Of a DNA stretch of 64,000 bases, positions 37,772-46,704 are shown piece after piece. Below the pieces are notes generated by a model. The model made no database searches. It was not told where the DNA came from and saw only the letters and a program-made list of their open reading frames with translations. The stretch is from NCBI GenBank assembly GCA_020056965.1, contig JAGVGT010000031.1, positions 54,170-118,169 of the forward strand, read 5' to 3'. The DNA comes from Deltaproteobacteria bacterium (GTDB lineage Bacteria > Desulfobacterota > Desulfobulbia > Desulfobulbales > JAGXFP01). How positions within the stretch are numbered: the stretch's first letter is position 1; each line of letters opens with the position of its first letter. Both the position numbers and the translations under genes were made by a program.

Positions 37772-40700
37772 TTACTTGATCACCAGCTCCACCTGGGTGG
37801 CGGCAGCGGGCTCTCCCGCCGCCGCCAGCTTTGGTTCGACCACGAAGAGCCGGCCCGGTTCGACCTGGCCGCCGGCCGTCAGGGTGGCGAGAACCTTGTT
37901 GGCCCGTTCCAGGGCCAGGAGCCGCAGTTCATCCTCGCTCACCTTGATCCCCTCCAGCAGGAAGGTTTCCATGGCGGCCACGGTCGGTTTGCCCTCCAGG
38001 GGTTTTCTGCTTTTCTCCTTTTTCAAGGCGGCCTTATAGGCTGCGGTCAAAAAAGCTGGATATTCGGCCTCGTTCAGTGCGACGCCGGCCACCTGGGCCT
38101 CGCTATCCTTGCCAGCCTTGCCGCCGGCCAGCAGCTTCTGGAGTTTGACGCTGTTGGTCAGATGCTGGCGGGCCAGGGCCGCGCGGTCGGCCACCGGCTC
38201 AACCTTACCGATCAGGTCCATCCGCAACTCCGGGCGATCGAAGAGAATCTTCTCCACCGTAGTCATCTTGCCGGCCGATTCAGGGATGAGCTCGGTCCGG
38301 CCTGGTTCGAAGGCGATGAATTGAATATCCTGCCCTTCGGGAATCAACGCCCCCAACAGGGCGAGGGGCGAGGTGGCCGCCTTGCTGATCAGATTGATCA
38401 AAACCTGCAGAACCACCCGGCCAATCCGGAAGTCCGGATCGTCCAGACTGCCCTCCACCGGCAGATCGAGGTTGATGCCACCCTTGCGGTCGCGCAACAG
38501 GGCCAGGGCCAGCCGGACCGGCAGGTTGGAGGCATCCGGGCTCTCCACAGTCTCGCCCAGGGTGAACTGGTCCAGGAAGACCTTGTTCTGGCTGCTCAAC
38601 TTGCGGTTGGCGATGTCATACTTGAGATCGAGATTGAGCTTGCCCTTGTCGATCTTGTAGCCGATAAATTTGCCGCTATACGGGGAGACGGGACTCATAT
38701 TGATGTCGGTGAAATCCACCTTCAGATCAACGAAGAGGTCTTTGCGCAGGGGATTGATCCGGCCGGTGATTTTCATCGGGGCCTGCTGGTCGAGTTTGGC
38801 GGAGAAAAACACCTCGGCGCTGCTCTCCTCCATGGAGGAGAGATCACTGACCGAGCCGCTCAACTCGCTTAAGCTGGTGCCGTAGGCCGGGTCCACCTGG
38901 CGGTCTTGGAAATCCAGCTGCCCTTCGCTGACGCTGATGCTGCCGATATTGGTGGCGAAGGGCTTGGCCTCGGCGGCCTCTGGCGCCGGCGGGGGAGTTT
39001 CCGGGGCGGGTTCGGTTGCGGTCGCCGCCTTTTCCGGGCGGATGGTGGTGAGATTCAGCACCCCGTCCTGGCCGAGCAGCACATTGACATACGGCCCGAT
39101 CAGATTGATTGCGGCAATCGACAACTGACCGGGGTCGGAGGCGAAGTTGATTTTTTTGACCTCCAGGCGGCGCCATTTGACCAAATCCTCACCGAGGGCG
39201 GTATCAACCGTGGCCAAATTGGCAATGGCGGCCTCACCCTGAAAGTCGCTCTTCAGGGCGCCGTCTTTGGGGACTCGCAGAGCCAGATCGCCGGTCACGG
39301 TCAGGTTGCCGCCGGCGATTACCAGGCGGGCTTGTTCAGAGATGTAAGGCTGGAAGGGTTTCAGGGCCAGGTCGGCCAGTTGCAGGTTGAGCCGGGTCTG
39401 GACCGGTTCCAGGCCCAATTTCCCTTTAACCTGGAGCCGGCCGGCCTCGTTGAGTTTGCCGGACAAGCTCAGATCAGCCAGGGCCTCGGGGCTATTGCTC
39501 AGGGCGGCCAGCCGAATGGTAAGATCTCGCAGGGTCAGGTGGGCGGGCTCCGCGCTGGCCGCCACCTTCAAATCCAGAAAATCCACCCGGCCGTTGTCCA
39601 GGGCGATTCTATCGATGACCAGCTTGAGGGGATCTCCACCACCTTTGGCTGGTGTGCCGGGATGGTCCGGGGTGGTCTTGGTTAACCCTTCCTCCGGCGG
39701 TGTATCGCCCGGAATCAGCAGCGCCATCGGCAGCAAGCGGCCGTCGGCCAAGCGTTCCAGATTTACGGTCGGCGATTTGAGGTTAATTTCGCTGAAATGC
39801 AGCTCATTGGCCAGAAGATTGGCGTCGGCCAGGGTCAGGGCCAGCTCGGGCAGTTTCAGGTAGTTCTTGCCGGCCTGGTCGGCCAGGGCCAAGTTCCGGA
39901 GGGCCACCCGGCCGATCACCGCCAACCGGGAAGGATTGTCCGGTTGGGCGGCCAGGAAACGCAAAGTGGTATCGATATCCAGCCGGGTCGAAACCTTGGC
40001 CCCGGCCGCCGCATTCAGGAAATCCACCCGGCCGTCGGTCAGCAAAACTTTATCGATCTCCAGTTTAAGAGGTGGGCCTGGTGCCGGTCCGGACTGGCCG
40101 GCATTATCAGGGGTAGTTTTGCTGGCTCTGCCGCCGGGCACCGGTTTGGCAGGGGGGACCAGTAACGCCACCGGCAACAGGCGACCGTCGGCCAGTTGCT
40201 CCAGGCTGACGCTCGGCGCCTGGAAGTTGACTTCGCTGAAATGCACCTCATTGGCGAGCAGGTTAGAATCGGCCAGGGTCAGGGCCAGCTCCGGAAGTTT
40301 CACGTAGGTTTTCCCGCCCTTATCGGTCATGGCCAGATCGCTTAAAACCAGCCGGCCGATCACCGCCAGCCGGGACAGGTCGGGCTGGCCCTGCAGGTGC
40401 AGAGCGGTGTCGATATCCAGCCGGGTCGCCACCTTGGCCCCGGCCGCCGCATCCAGGAAATCCACCCGGCCATCGGTCAGCAAGATCTTGTCGATGTCGA
40501 TTTTCAGGGCTGGGCCGGTTTCCGGAGCGGATTTTTTAGCATTGTCACCGCTCGCCGCCGCCTTTTCCTCCGGCGGCTGCTCGGCCGGGCTGAGCAGCGC
40601 GACCGGGAGCAGCCGACCATCGGCCAGCCGCTCCAGATTGACGGCCGGGGAGGTCAGGTTGACCTCGGTCAGGTGCACCTCCTTGGCCAGCAGGTTGGCA

Positions 40701-41653
40701 TCGGCCAGGGTCACCGCCAGTTCGGGGAATTGCAGATAGATCTGGCCGGCCTGATCGGTGATGGCCAAGTCGCGCAAGCCCACCCGGCCGATTACCGCCA
40801 AGCGGTAGGTATTGTCGGCCCGGGCCAGCAGGTGCAGGTTGGCATCGACATCAAGCAGGGCCGACTTCAGGACCAGACCGGTGGGGTTGGGGATGTAGGC
40901 CAGATATTCGGGGACGTTGATCCCCTTGGCCTTCAGCTCCACCACGGTCTCGTGCGATTTGGCGAAGGGCTTGCTCTGGCCGCCCAGAGCGAAGGGGGTG
41001 CCGTTGATGGTGGCGGAAAATGCGGGCTGGATATAGGTTTCCACCTGATAGGGCAGGTTGGACAGGGCGGGAACCCCCAGGTTGAGATCGGTGACCGAAT
41101 GGTCGGTTTTCTTGGGCAGGTCGTGAAAGATGATCCGGCCGCCCTGGATTTCGATGTTGCGAATGGCAAACTGGAAGGGCTTGGCTGGCTCGGGCGGCGG
41201 TTCCTTTTTCTTCGGCTCTTCGGTAAGCAGATCGGAAAAGCTGTAAGTTTGCTCGTTGATCCGGCTGAATTCCAGCCGGGGGCCGCTCAAGGTGATCGCC
41301 TTGATCAGCAGAGCCCGCTTGAAAATAGAGGCCCCTTCCAAGTTGACCAGCAAGCGGTCGAAGGCGACCAGATCGCCTGGTCCCTCTTTTTGGCCGACGC
41401 GGAAGTTTTCGACCACCGCTTTCAGACTGAAGGGGTTGAAAGTAATTTTGCCGATCGAGACCGGCCGATGCAGCAGGGTGGGCAGCTTTTTTTCCAGAAC
41501 CATTTTGGCCACGGAGGGCGCAACCAAAAAGCCCAGAACGCTGAAGGTGAGCCCGACCAACCCGGCCCAGCAGACGATTTTAACCGGCAGCGTCAACAAT
41601 TTGAAGCGCGAATAGATGCCGATTTTTCCCGTAGTCGGTGCCATAAGTCTCAC
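37772..41653 (-). CDS. DUF748/AsmA-like envelope protein with internal repeats
   Basis: N-terminal TM; three ~150-aa repeats DILLTDGRVDFLDAAAGAKV...ADGRLLPVALL; C-terminal OmpA-like GRTELIPESAGKM... Confidence 0.85.
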   Translation of the reverse strand: MRLMAPTTGKIGIYSRFKLLTLPVKIVCWAGLVGLTFSVLGFLVAPSVAKMVLEKKLPTLLHRPVSIGKITFNPFSLKAVVENFRVGQKEGPGDLVAFDRLLVNLEGASIFKRALLIKAITLSGPRLEFSRINEQTYSFSDLLTEEPKKKEPPPEPAKPFQFAIRNIEIQGGRIIFHDLPKKTDHSVTDLNLGVPALSNLPYQVETYIQPAFSATINGTPFALGGQSKPFAKSHETVVELKAKGINVPEYLAYIPNPTGLVLKSALLDVDANLHLLARADNTYRLAVIGRVGLRDLAITDQAGQIYLQFPELAVTLADANLLAKEVHLTEVNLTSPAVNLERLADGRLLPVALLSPAEQPPEEKAAASGDNAKKSAPETGPALKIDIDKILLTDGRVDFLDAAAGAKVATRLDIDTALHLQGQPDLSRLAVIGRLVLSDLAMTDKGGKTYVKLPELALTLADSNLLANEVHFSEVNFQAPSVSLEQLADGRLLPVALLVPPAKPVPGGRASKTTPDNAGQSGPAPGPPLKLEIDKVLLTDGRVDFLNAAAGAKVSTRLDIDTTLRFLAAQPDNPSRLAVIGRVALRNLALADQAGKNYLKLPELALTLADANLLANELHFSEINLKSPTVNLERLADGRLLPMALLIPGDTPPEEGLTKTTPDHPGTPAKGGGDPLKLVIDRIALDNGRVDFLDLKVAASAEPAHLTLRDLTIRLAALSNSPEALADLSLSGKLNEAGRLQVKGKLGLEPVQTRLNLQLADLALKPFQPYISEQARLVIAGGNLTVTGDLALRVPKDGALKSDFQGEAAIANLATVDTALGEDLVKWRRLEVKKINFASDPGQLSIAAINLIGPYVNVLLGQDGVLNLTTIRPEKAATATEPAPETPPPAPEAAEAKPFATNIGSISVSEGQLDFQDRQVDPAYGTSLSELSGSVSDLSSMEESSAEVFFSAKLDQQAPMKITGRINPLRKDLFVDLKVDFTDINMSPVSPYSGKFIGYKIDKGKLNLDLKYDIANRKLSSQNKVFLDQFTLGETVESPDASNLPVRLALALLRDRKGGINLDLPVEGSLDDPDFRIGRVVLQVLINLISKAATSPLALLGALIPEGQDIQFIAFEPGRTELIPESAGKMTTVEKILFDRPELRMDLIGKVEPVADRAALARQHLTNSVKLQKLLAGGKAGKDSEAQVAGVALNEAEYPAFLTAAYKAALKKEKSRKPLEGKPTVAAMETFLLEGIKVSEDELRLLALERANKVLATLTAGGQVEPGRLFVVEPKLAAAGEPAAATQVELVIK

Positions 41654-41742
41654 CCTCGGTGGTTTTTCATTTCCGGGGTGCGGTTATTTCCCCCCTTCCT
41701 GATCGCATTTGTAACCAGCTTAGATGATCCCGCTTCGGCCTG

Positions 41743-42513
41743 TCAATCCTGGCCGCCGACCTCGACCAATTCGATCTGGCCCCAGGCCCCCAGCTCTTCG
41801 CCGATGATGATCACCACCCCGGTGAGACCAGGGATGGCACCGGCCACCGCCAGGGCGCGGCCCAGGTCAGCCTTGGACTTGACGGTGTTGCCGATCCGGG
41901 TGGCGGCGGCATCGGCCAGGGCGGTGGAAGCGGCCACCACCGTTACCGCATCGGCCCGGCCCAGGCTCAAGGAATGGCCGACCGTGGCCGAGGAAGTGCA
42001 AACCCCGCAGGGCATCTGGGCGGCCGTCAGTTTCAGGCCGACCCGGTTGCTCAGCTGGGAGGCGCCGGCGAAGATGGCGATGATGGTATCCCGCTTGCGG
42101 CTGAGAAAGATATCGCCGCCGTTTTCCACCACCACCTCGTCGCAACCGGGAATTTTCAGGAGGTCGCGGCCGACATATTCGGCGATCACCCCGGCCACCG
42201 CAGCCATGGGACCAACCTCGGCGCGCAGTCCGGCCTGCAGCATTTCCCGGACCAGGGGTGGGGCGGTGGGGTCGTCGGGCAGCGGCGTGAGCGTTTCGAG
42301 AAAACGGGGCTGGCGGGGCAGATAGTTTTCCAGCTGGTTGCGGTACTGGATGACCAAATGGAGGGCCGCCTCGCGTACCGCCACCGGGGTGAAAATCTGC
42401 AGGTCGGTTTCCCGCACCTGGATCTGGCAGGCGTGCAGACCAGGGTCGCCGGACTGTTGCCGATAGGAGCGGTGGCGGTAGGATTCCGGGGATTTTTTTG
42501 GTTTTCCGGCCAT
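41743..42513 (-). CDS. UPF0280 (ApbE-related) family protein
   Basis: GPMAAVAGVIAEYVGRDLL, VVVENGGDIFL, MPCGVCTSSATVGHSLSLGRADAVTVVA. Confidence 0.88.
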   Translation of the reverse strand: MAGKPKKSPESYRHRSYRQQSGDPGLHACQIQVRETDLQIFTPVAVREAALHLVIQYRNQLENYLPRQPRFLETLTPLPDDPTAPPLVREMLQAGLRAEVGPMAAVAGVIAEYVGRDLLKIPGCDEVVVENGGDIFLSRKRDTIIAIFAGASQLSNRVGLKLTAAQMPCGVCTSSATVGHSLSLGRADAVTVVAASTALADAAATRIGNTVKSKADLGRALAVAGAIPGLTGVVIIIGEELGAWGQIELVEVGGQD

Positions 42514-42545
42514 GGCTTTCTGGGGTATGGTGTTGGCTCGTTAAG

Positions 42546-43220
42546 ATGCGTTGGTCCGGGCAATTCCGGCCGGCCCGGGAGAAAACTACCACTTTGCAGA
42601 TAGTTTTGGCAGAAAAACTGATCATCTTTACTCGCTTCCCGCAGCCAGGCACCACCAAGACCCGGCTGATTCCAGCCCTGGGCGCCCCAGGCGCCGCCGA
42701 TTTGCAGCGGCGCATGAGCGAAGGCATAGTCCACCGGGGCCGGGAATTGGCGACCAGCCGCGGCGCGGAGTTGGAGCTCTGCTACGCCGGTGGCGATGCC
42801 GCGCTGGTCCGGACCTGGCTGGGGGAGGATTTGGCGCCGGTTCCCCAAGGCGAAGGCAACTTGGGAGCTCGGATGACCCGGGCCTTCGCCCGGGCCTGGC
42901 AGGATGGCTTTCAGCGGGTGGTCCTGGTCGGGGCCGACTGCCCGGCCCTGTCGGTGGAGATATTGCATAGCGCCTTCGCCGCCCTGGCCGACTTCGATCT
43001 GCTGCTGGGGCCGGCCAGCGATGGCGGTTACTATCTGATCGGGTTGGCCCGCCCGGCCCCGGAACTGTTCGCGAACCAGGCCTGGGGTGACCGAACTTTA
43101 CTGGCCGCCACCCTGGCTGTAGCCAAGGGGATGGGCTTGTCCCTGCAACTATTAGAGGAATTGGCCGATATTGATCGACCCGAAGATCTCCACCATCTCG
43201 GTGATTATCCCGACCTTTAA
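42546..43220 (+). CDS. DUF2064/TIGR04282-type glycosyltransferase (start uncertain)
   Basis: LIIFTRFPQPGTTKTRLIPALG, VVLVGADCPALS, GPASDGGYYLIGL. Confidence 0.85.
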   Translation: MRWSGQFRPAREKTTTLQIVLAEKLIIFTRFPQPGTTKTRLIPALGAPGAADLQRRMSEGIVHRGRELATSRGAELELCYAGGDAALVRTWLGEDLAPVPQGEGNLGARMTRAFARAWQDGFQRVVLVGADCPALSVEILHSAFAALADFDLLLGPASDGGYYLIGLARPAPELFANQAWGDRTLLAATLAVAKGMGLSLQLLEELADIDRPEDLHHLGDYPDL

Positions 43221-43875
43221 TGAGGCGACCAACCTGGCCGCCACTCTGGCCCCGTTACGTGCGGTGGTCGGGGTGGAGGTGATCGTCGCCGACGGCGGCA
43301 GCACGGATGCGACCGCAACGCTGGCCGAGGCAGCCGGGGTCCGACTGGTCGCCGCGCCGCCCGGGCGGGCCCGTCAGCAGAACGCTGGGGTGGCCATGGC
43401 CAGCGGGGCAATCCTGCTCTTTCTCCACGGCGACACCGTTCTGCCGGAAGGGTTCGCCAAGGCGGTCCGCTCTTGCCTGGCCCGGCCGGACGTGGTGGCC
43501 GGGGCCTTCCGGTTGGGGATTGCCGGTAAAGGTCAGGGCTTGCGACTGGTCGAGCGGTTGGCCAACTGGCGCAGTCGCTGGTTCGGGATGCCATACGGCG
43601 ACCAGGCCTTGTTCATGCGCCGCGAGACCTTCGTCACTTTGGGCGGTTTTCCCGAGCAGGCGATCATGGAGGATTTCGAGTTGGTCCGGCGTTTGCGGAA
43701 ACGGGGCCGAGTCGAACTGGTGGCGCTGGCGGTCCAGACCTCGGCCCGGCGCTGGCAGAGGCTGGGGGTGGTGCGGACCACCCTGCTTAATCAGCTGGTG
43801 ATTCTCGGTTACTTCTTGGGGGTGGCGCCGGCCCGGCTGGCCGGCTGGTACCGGGGCGTGGCGGGTCCAGGCTGA
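43171..43875 (+). CDS. TIGR04283-type family 2 glycosyltransferase
   Basis: ISVIIPTFNEATNLAATL, VIVADGGSTDAT, FLHGDTVLP, GMPYGDQALFMRRETF. Confidence 0.88.
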   Translation: MIDPKISTISVIIPTFNEATNLAATLAPLRAVVGVEVIVADGGSTDATATLAEAAGVRLVAAPPGRARQQNAGVAMASGAILLFLHGDTVLPEGFAKAVRSCLARPDVVAGAFRLGIAGKGQGLRLVERLANWRSRWFGMPYGDQALFMRRETFVTLGGFPEQAIMEDFELVRRLRKRGRVELVALAVQTSARRWQRLGVVRTTLLNQLVILGYFLGVAPARLAGWYRGVAGPG

Positions 43876-44450
43876 GGTGCCGCCTTGGCCGGTTCCGCCT
43901 TGGGTTTAGCGGGCAGGAGGGTCGCCGCCTGATCGATGATTTTTTCGATGGCCGCCTCTTTGGGGCGCAGGCGGTCACGCAGTTCCTGGTCGCTGATGAA
44001 CCAGGAAAGGACCTTAGCGCTTTGGCTCAAGTACGGATAGCAAAAGGAACGACGCAGGAATTCGGCCGACTCGGACATGATTCCAGCCACCGCCATGAAC
44101 AGCAGGGTGGCCAGGAAAATCCCCTTGACCAGACCGAAGACACCACCCAGCACCCGGTCGGCTCCGCCCAGCATGGTGACCTTCATCATCTTGTTCAAGG
44201 CCGCGCCGAGCAGGATCACCAACAGGTAAACGGCCAGCAGAAGCGCCGCGTAGATCAGCAGAAAATTGAGCTGGGGGCTGGCGTCCAGGGGTTTTAAGAA
44301 ACCGGCGAGCTGGCGAGAGAAGGCCCCGGCCACCAGAAAGGCCAGGACCAGCGCTGCGATGAAGGCCAGCTGGCGGATGAAACCGATCCAGGCCCCGCGG
44401 ATGGTGAAAAGGACGATGATGACGATGACGGCGATATCGATGGAAGTCAT
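43809..44450 (-). CDS. CvpA family protein
   Basis: IDIAVIVIIVLFTIRGAWIGFIRQLAFIAALVLAFLVAG. Confidence 0.85.
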   Translation of the reverse strand: MTSIDIAVIVIIVLFTIRGAWIGFIRQLAFIAALVLAFLVAGAFSRQLAGFLKPLDASPQLNFLLIYAALLLAVYLLVILLGAALNKMMKVTMLGGADRVLGGVFGLVKGIFLATLLFMAVAGIMSESAEFLRRSFCYPYLSQSAKVLSWFISDQELRDRLRPKEAAIEKIIDQAATLLPAKPKAEPAKAAPQPGPATPRYQPASRAGATPKK

Positions 44451-44619
44451 GGCGCTTATTTAATAACCTGTTCAAGGGGTAATTCAAGTTCTTTCAGTCG
44501 GGTCGTTGAAAGTGCTCGCCCCGAAAAATTTCAAATTGATTAACTTGGACAAAGATAAATAACTGGTTGGTTGACGCTGCCCGTCATCCTCGCGCCTTTT
44601 TGCGAGTATGACAAAAATA

Positions 44620-44653
44620 TTCATAACGATCATAAATTCATAACGATCATAAA
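44620..44653. repeat. perfect tandem duplication 2 x 17 nt (ttcataacgatcataaa)
   Basis: Direct reading of sequence. Confidence 0.95.
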
Positions 44654-44675
44654 AAGATAAGCGAGCCGCCTGCCG

Positions 44676-45431
44676 ATGTTTCCCGTTACCGAACTAATCA
44701 TGCAGCTCCTGACTCCCTCGCTGGACCAATGTCTGGAACTGGCCGAAGCGCCGCTGCTCCGGAAGGTGGAGCTGGCCGTGCTCCAGGCCGAGGTCGCCAG
44801 CGACCGCTTGGACCCGGCCGGCTTTCTGACCCCGGCCGAGCAGGCAACTTTCAGCGGCTTTTCCTTCCCAAAGCGGCGCCTGGATTGGCTGGGCGGACGG
44901 CTGGCGGCCAAGGCGGCGGCCCTGGCCTGGGCCGGGCAACCAGTCACCGCCGCAGGCCTGGCCGAGTGGCAGGTGACCAGCGCCCCGGACGGGCGGCCGG
45001 GCCTGCAACGGGTCGGGACTCCGGCTGCTCCGGCCCCGGAACTCTCCATCTCCCACAGCCACGGCATCGCTGCGGCCCTGGTGATGACGGAGCGGCCCTG
45101 CGGGCTGGACCTCCAGAAGGTTACCGACACCGTACTCCGGGTGCGGGAGCGGTTCTGCAGCGCAAGCGAAGCCGCCCTCCTGCGGGCCGGCGGGGTGGAA
45201 ACGGAGGCCCGGGAGGCAGTCCGCCTGACCCTGCTGTGGGCGGCCAAGGAGGCCTTGCGCAAGGAGCGCGGCGGGGTGCCACTCACCGGTTTTCTGGCCA
45301 TGCGGCTGACCGGGCTGGCACGATTGGGGGAGCAAGGCTGGTGTTTTCGGCTGGCGGTGGCCGGGGCCGGCGAGTATCCGGTGGTGGTCTTTCTGATGGC
45401 CGACCTGGCCGGGGCCGTGAGTGTGCGGTGA
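44676..45431 (+). CDS. 4'-phosphopantetheinyl transferase superfamily protein
   Basis: LSISHSHGIAAALVMTERPCGLDLQKV, WAAKEALRKERGG. Confidence 0.85.
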   Translation: MFPVTELIMQLLTPSLDQCLELAEAPLLRKVELAVLQAEVASDRLDPAGFLTPAEQATFSGFSFPKRRLDWLGGRLAAKAAALAWAGQPVTAAGLAEWQVTSAPDGRPGLQRVGTPAAPAPELSISHSHGIAAALVMTERPCGLDLQKVTDTVLRVRERFCSASEAALLRAGGVETEAREAVRLTLLWAAKEALRKERGGVPLTGFLAMRLTGLARLGEQGWCFRLAVAGAGEYPVVVFLMADLAGAVSVR

Positions 45432-45483
45432 TGCGAAGATTTGTGAGTCAACCCGATAACTTCAGTGGTCCAACACTGATAAA

Positions 45484-45577
45484 TCCCCTCACCCTGACCC
45501 TCTCCCGAAGGGCGAGGGAATATTCTTCTCCCTCCGGGACCTCGGACCCCCTTGTGGGTAGAAGGCCGGGATGAGGG
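45484..45577. repeat. intergenic REP-like hairpin (ccctcaccctgaccctctcccgaagggcgaggga...)
   Basis: Related to 5578-5694. Confidence 0.6.
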
Positions 45578-45653
45578 AATGAAGCGTAATACCTTTTCTG
45601 AGCTATTGATTGATGCTCACTTTCTCGGCCGGTAAAATTTGCGGAGGCTACCC

Positions 45654-46334
45654 ATGGAACTGCTCAAAATCATTGCCAATATCCCTCTGTTCAACGGCCT
45701 CACCGAGCCGCAGCTGGCCGAGCTGGCGATGATCGTCACCGACCAGCAGTTCAAGCGCGGCGTCACCATCTTTGCCGAAGGCGATCGGGGGGTGGGCTTC
45801 TATATCCTGATTGCCGGCCAGGTCAAGATCTACAAGATGTCGATGGACGGCAAGGAGCAGACCCTGCACATCTTCGGCCCCGGCGAGCCCTTCGCCGAGG
45901 CGGCGGTCTTCACCGGCAAGTCCTATCCGGCCTATGCCGACACCATGCAGGACAGCCGGGTGCTGTTCATTCCCCGGGAGGCCTTCGTGGCCTTGATCGG
46001 CAAAAACCCGGCCCTGGCCATGAACATGCTGGGGGCGCTTTCCCAGCGGCTCAAGAAGTTCGCCGGCATGATCGAGGCCTTGTCCCTTAAAGAGGTGCCC
46101 GGCCGCCTGGCCGCCCATCTCCTGCTCTTAAGCGGCCAGCAAGGCGGCGACGAGTTCACCCTGAACATCGGCAAGGCCCAGCTGGCCAGCATCCTGGGGA
46201 CCATTCCCGAAACCCTCTCGCGGATCTTCAAGAAGCTCAGTGAGGGCAGCTATATCGAGGTGCAGGGGGCAAAGATCAGGATTGTCGATCGAGAAGGGTT
46301 GGAGCGGCTGGCCTCGGGGGAGGAAAAGCTTTAG
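45654..46334 (+). CDS. Crp/Fnr-family transcriptional regulator
   Basis: cNMP-binding fold; HTH GKAQLASILGTIPETLSRIFKKLSEG. Confidence 0.92.
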   Translation: MELLKIIANIPLFNGLTEPQLAELAMIVTDQQFKRGVTIFAEGDRGVGFYILIAGQVKIYKMSMDGKEQTLHIFGPGEPFAEAAVFTGKSYPAYADTMQDSRVLFIPREAFVALIGKNPALAMNMLGALSQRLKKFAGMIEALSLKEVPGRLAAHLLLLSGQQGGDEFTLNIGKAQLASILGTIPETLSRIFKKLSEGSYIEVQGAKIRIVDREGLERLASGEEKL

Positions 46335-46457
46335 AATTAAGGAAGCTCATCTTTGGTGGACTTTGTGGGATGGGACTTATGGGACCAATATGTCACTATA
46401 TGTCCCATTGGCCCTATGGGTCCTATTTCTCCAGAGGGGCCCAAGTGGCGCTCTTCT

Positions 46458-46694
46458 TCAAGGCGTGGCCTTATTAGGCCCAGCCTCCTGAACCACCTCT
46501 CGCCGTTGACGAAGATATTCGTCATAGCCGGGCGTCGGTGCCTGGGCCTCGCCGTTGGGCGGCGCGGCCTGCCGGTTCTGCATCTGCACCCCTTCGTAGA
46601 GATTTCCCAGCACCCGTTCTTTGGGGGCACAGCCGCCCAGGGTAGTTAAAGTGATCAGCAGGACGCCAATCTGGATTGTCTTGGGAAAAGTCAT
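46458..46694 (-). CDS. small lipoprotein
   Basis: Lipobox LTTLGGCAPKE. Confidence 0.65.
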   Translation of the reverse strand: MTFPKTIQIGVLLITLTTLGGCAPKERVLGNLYEGVQMQNRQAAPPNGEAQAPTPGYDEYLRQRREVVQEAGPNKATP

Positions 46695-46704
46695 CGGCCT
46701 TGCC

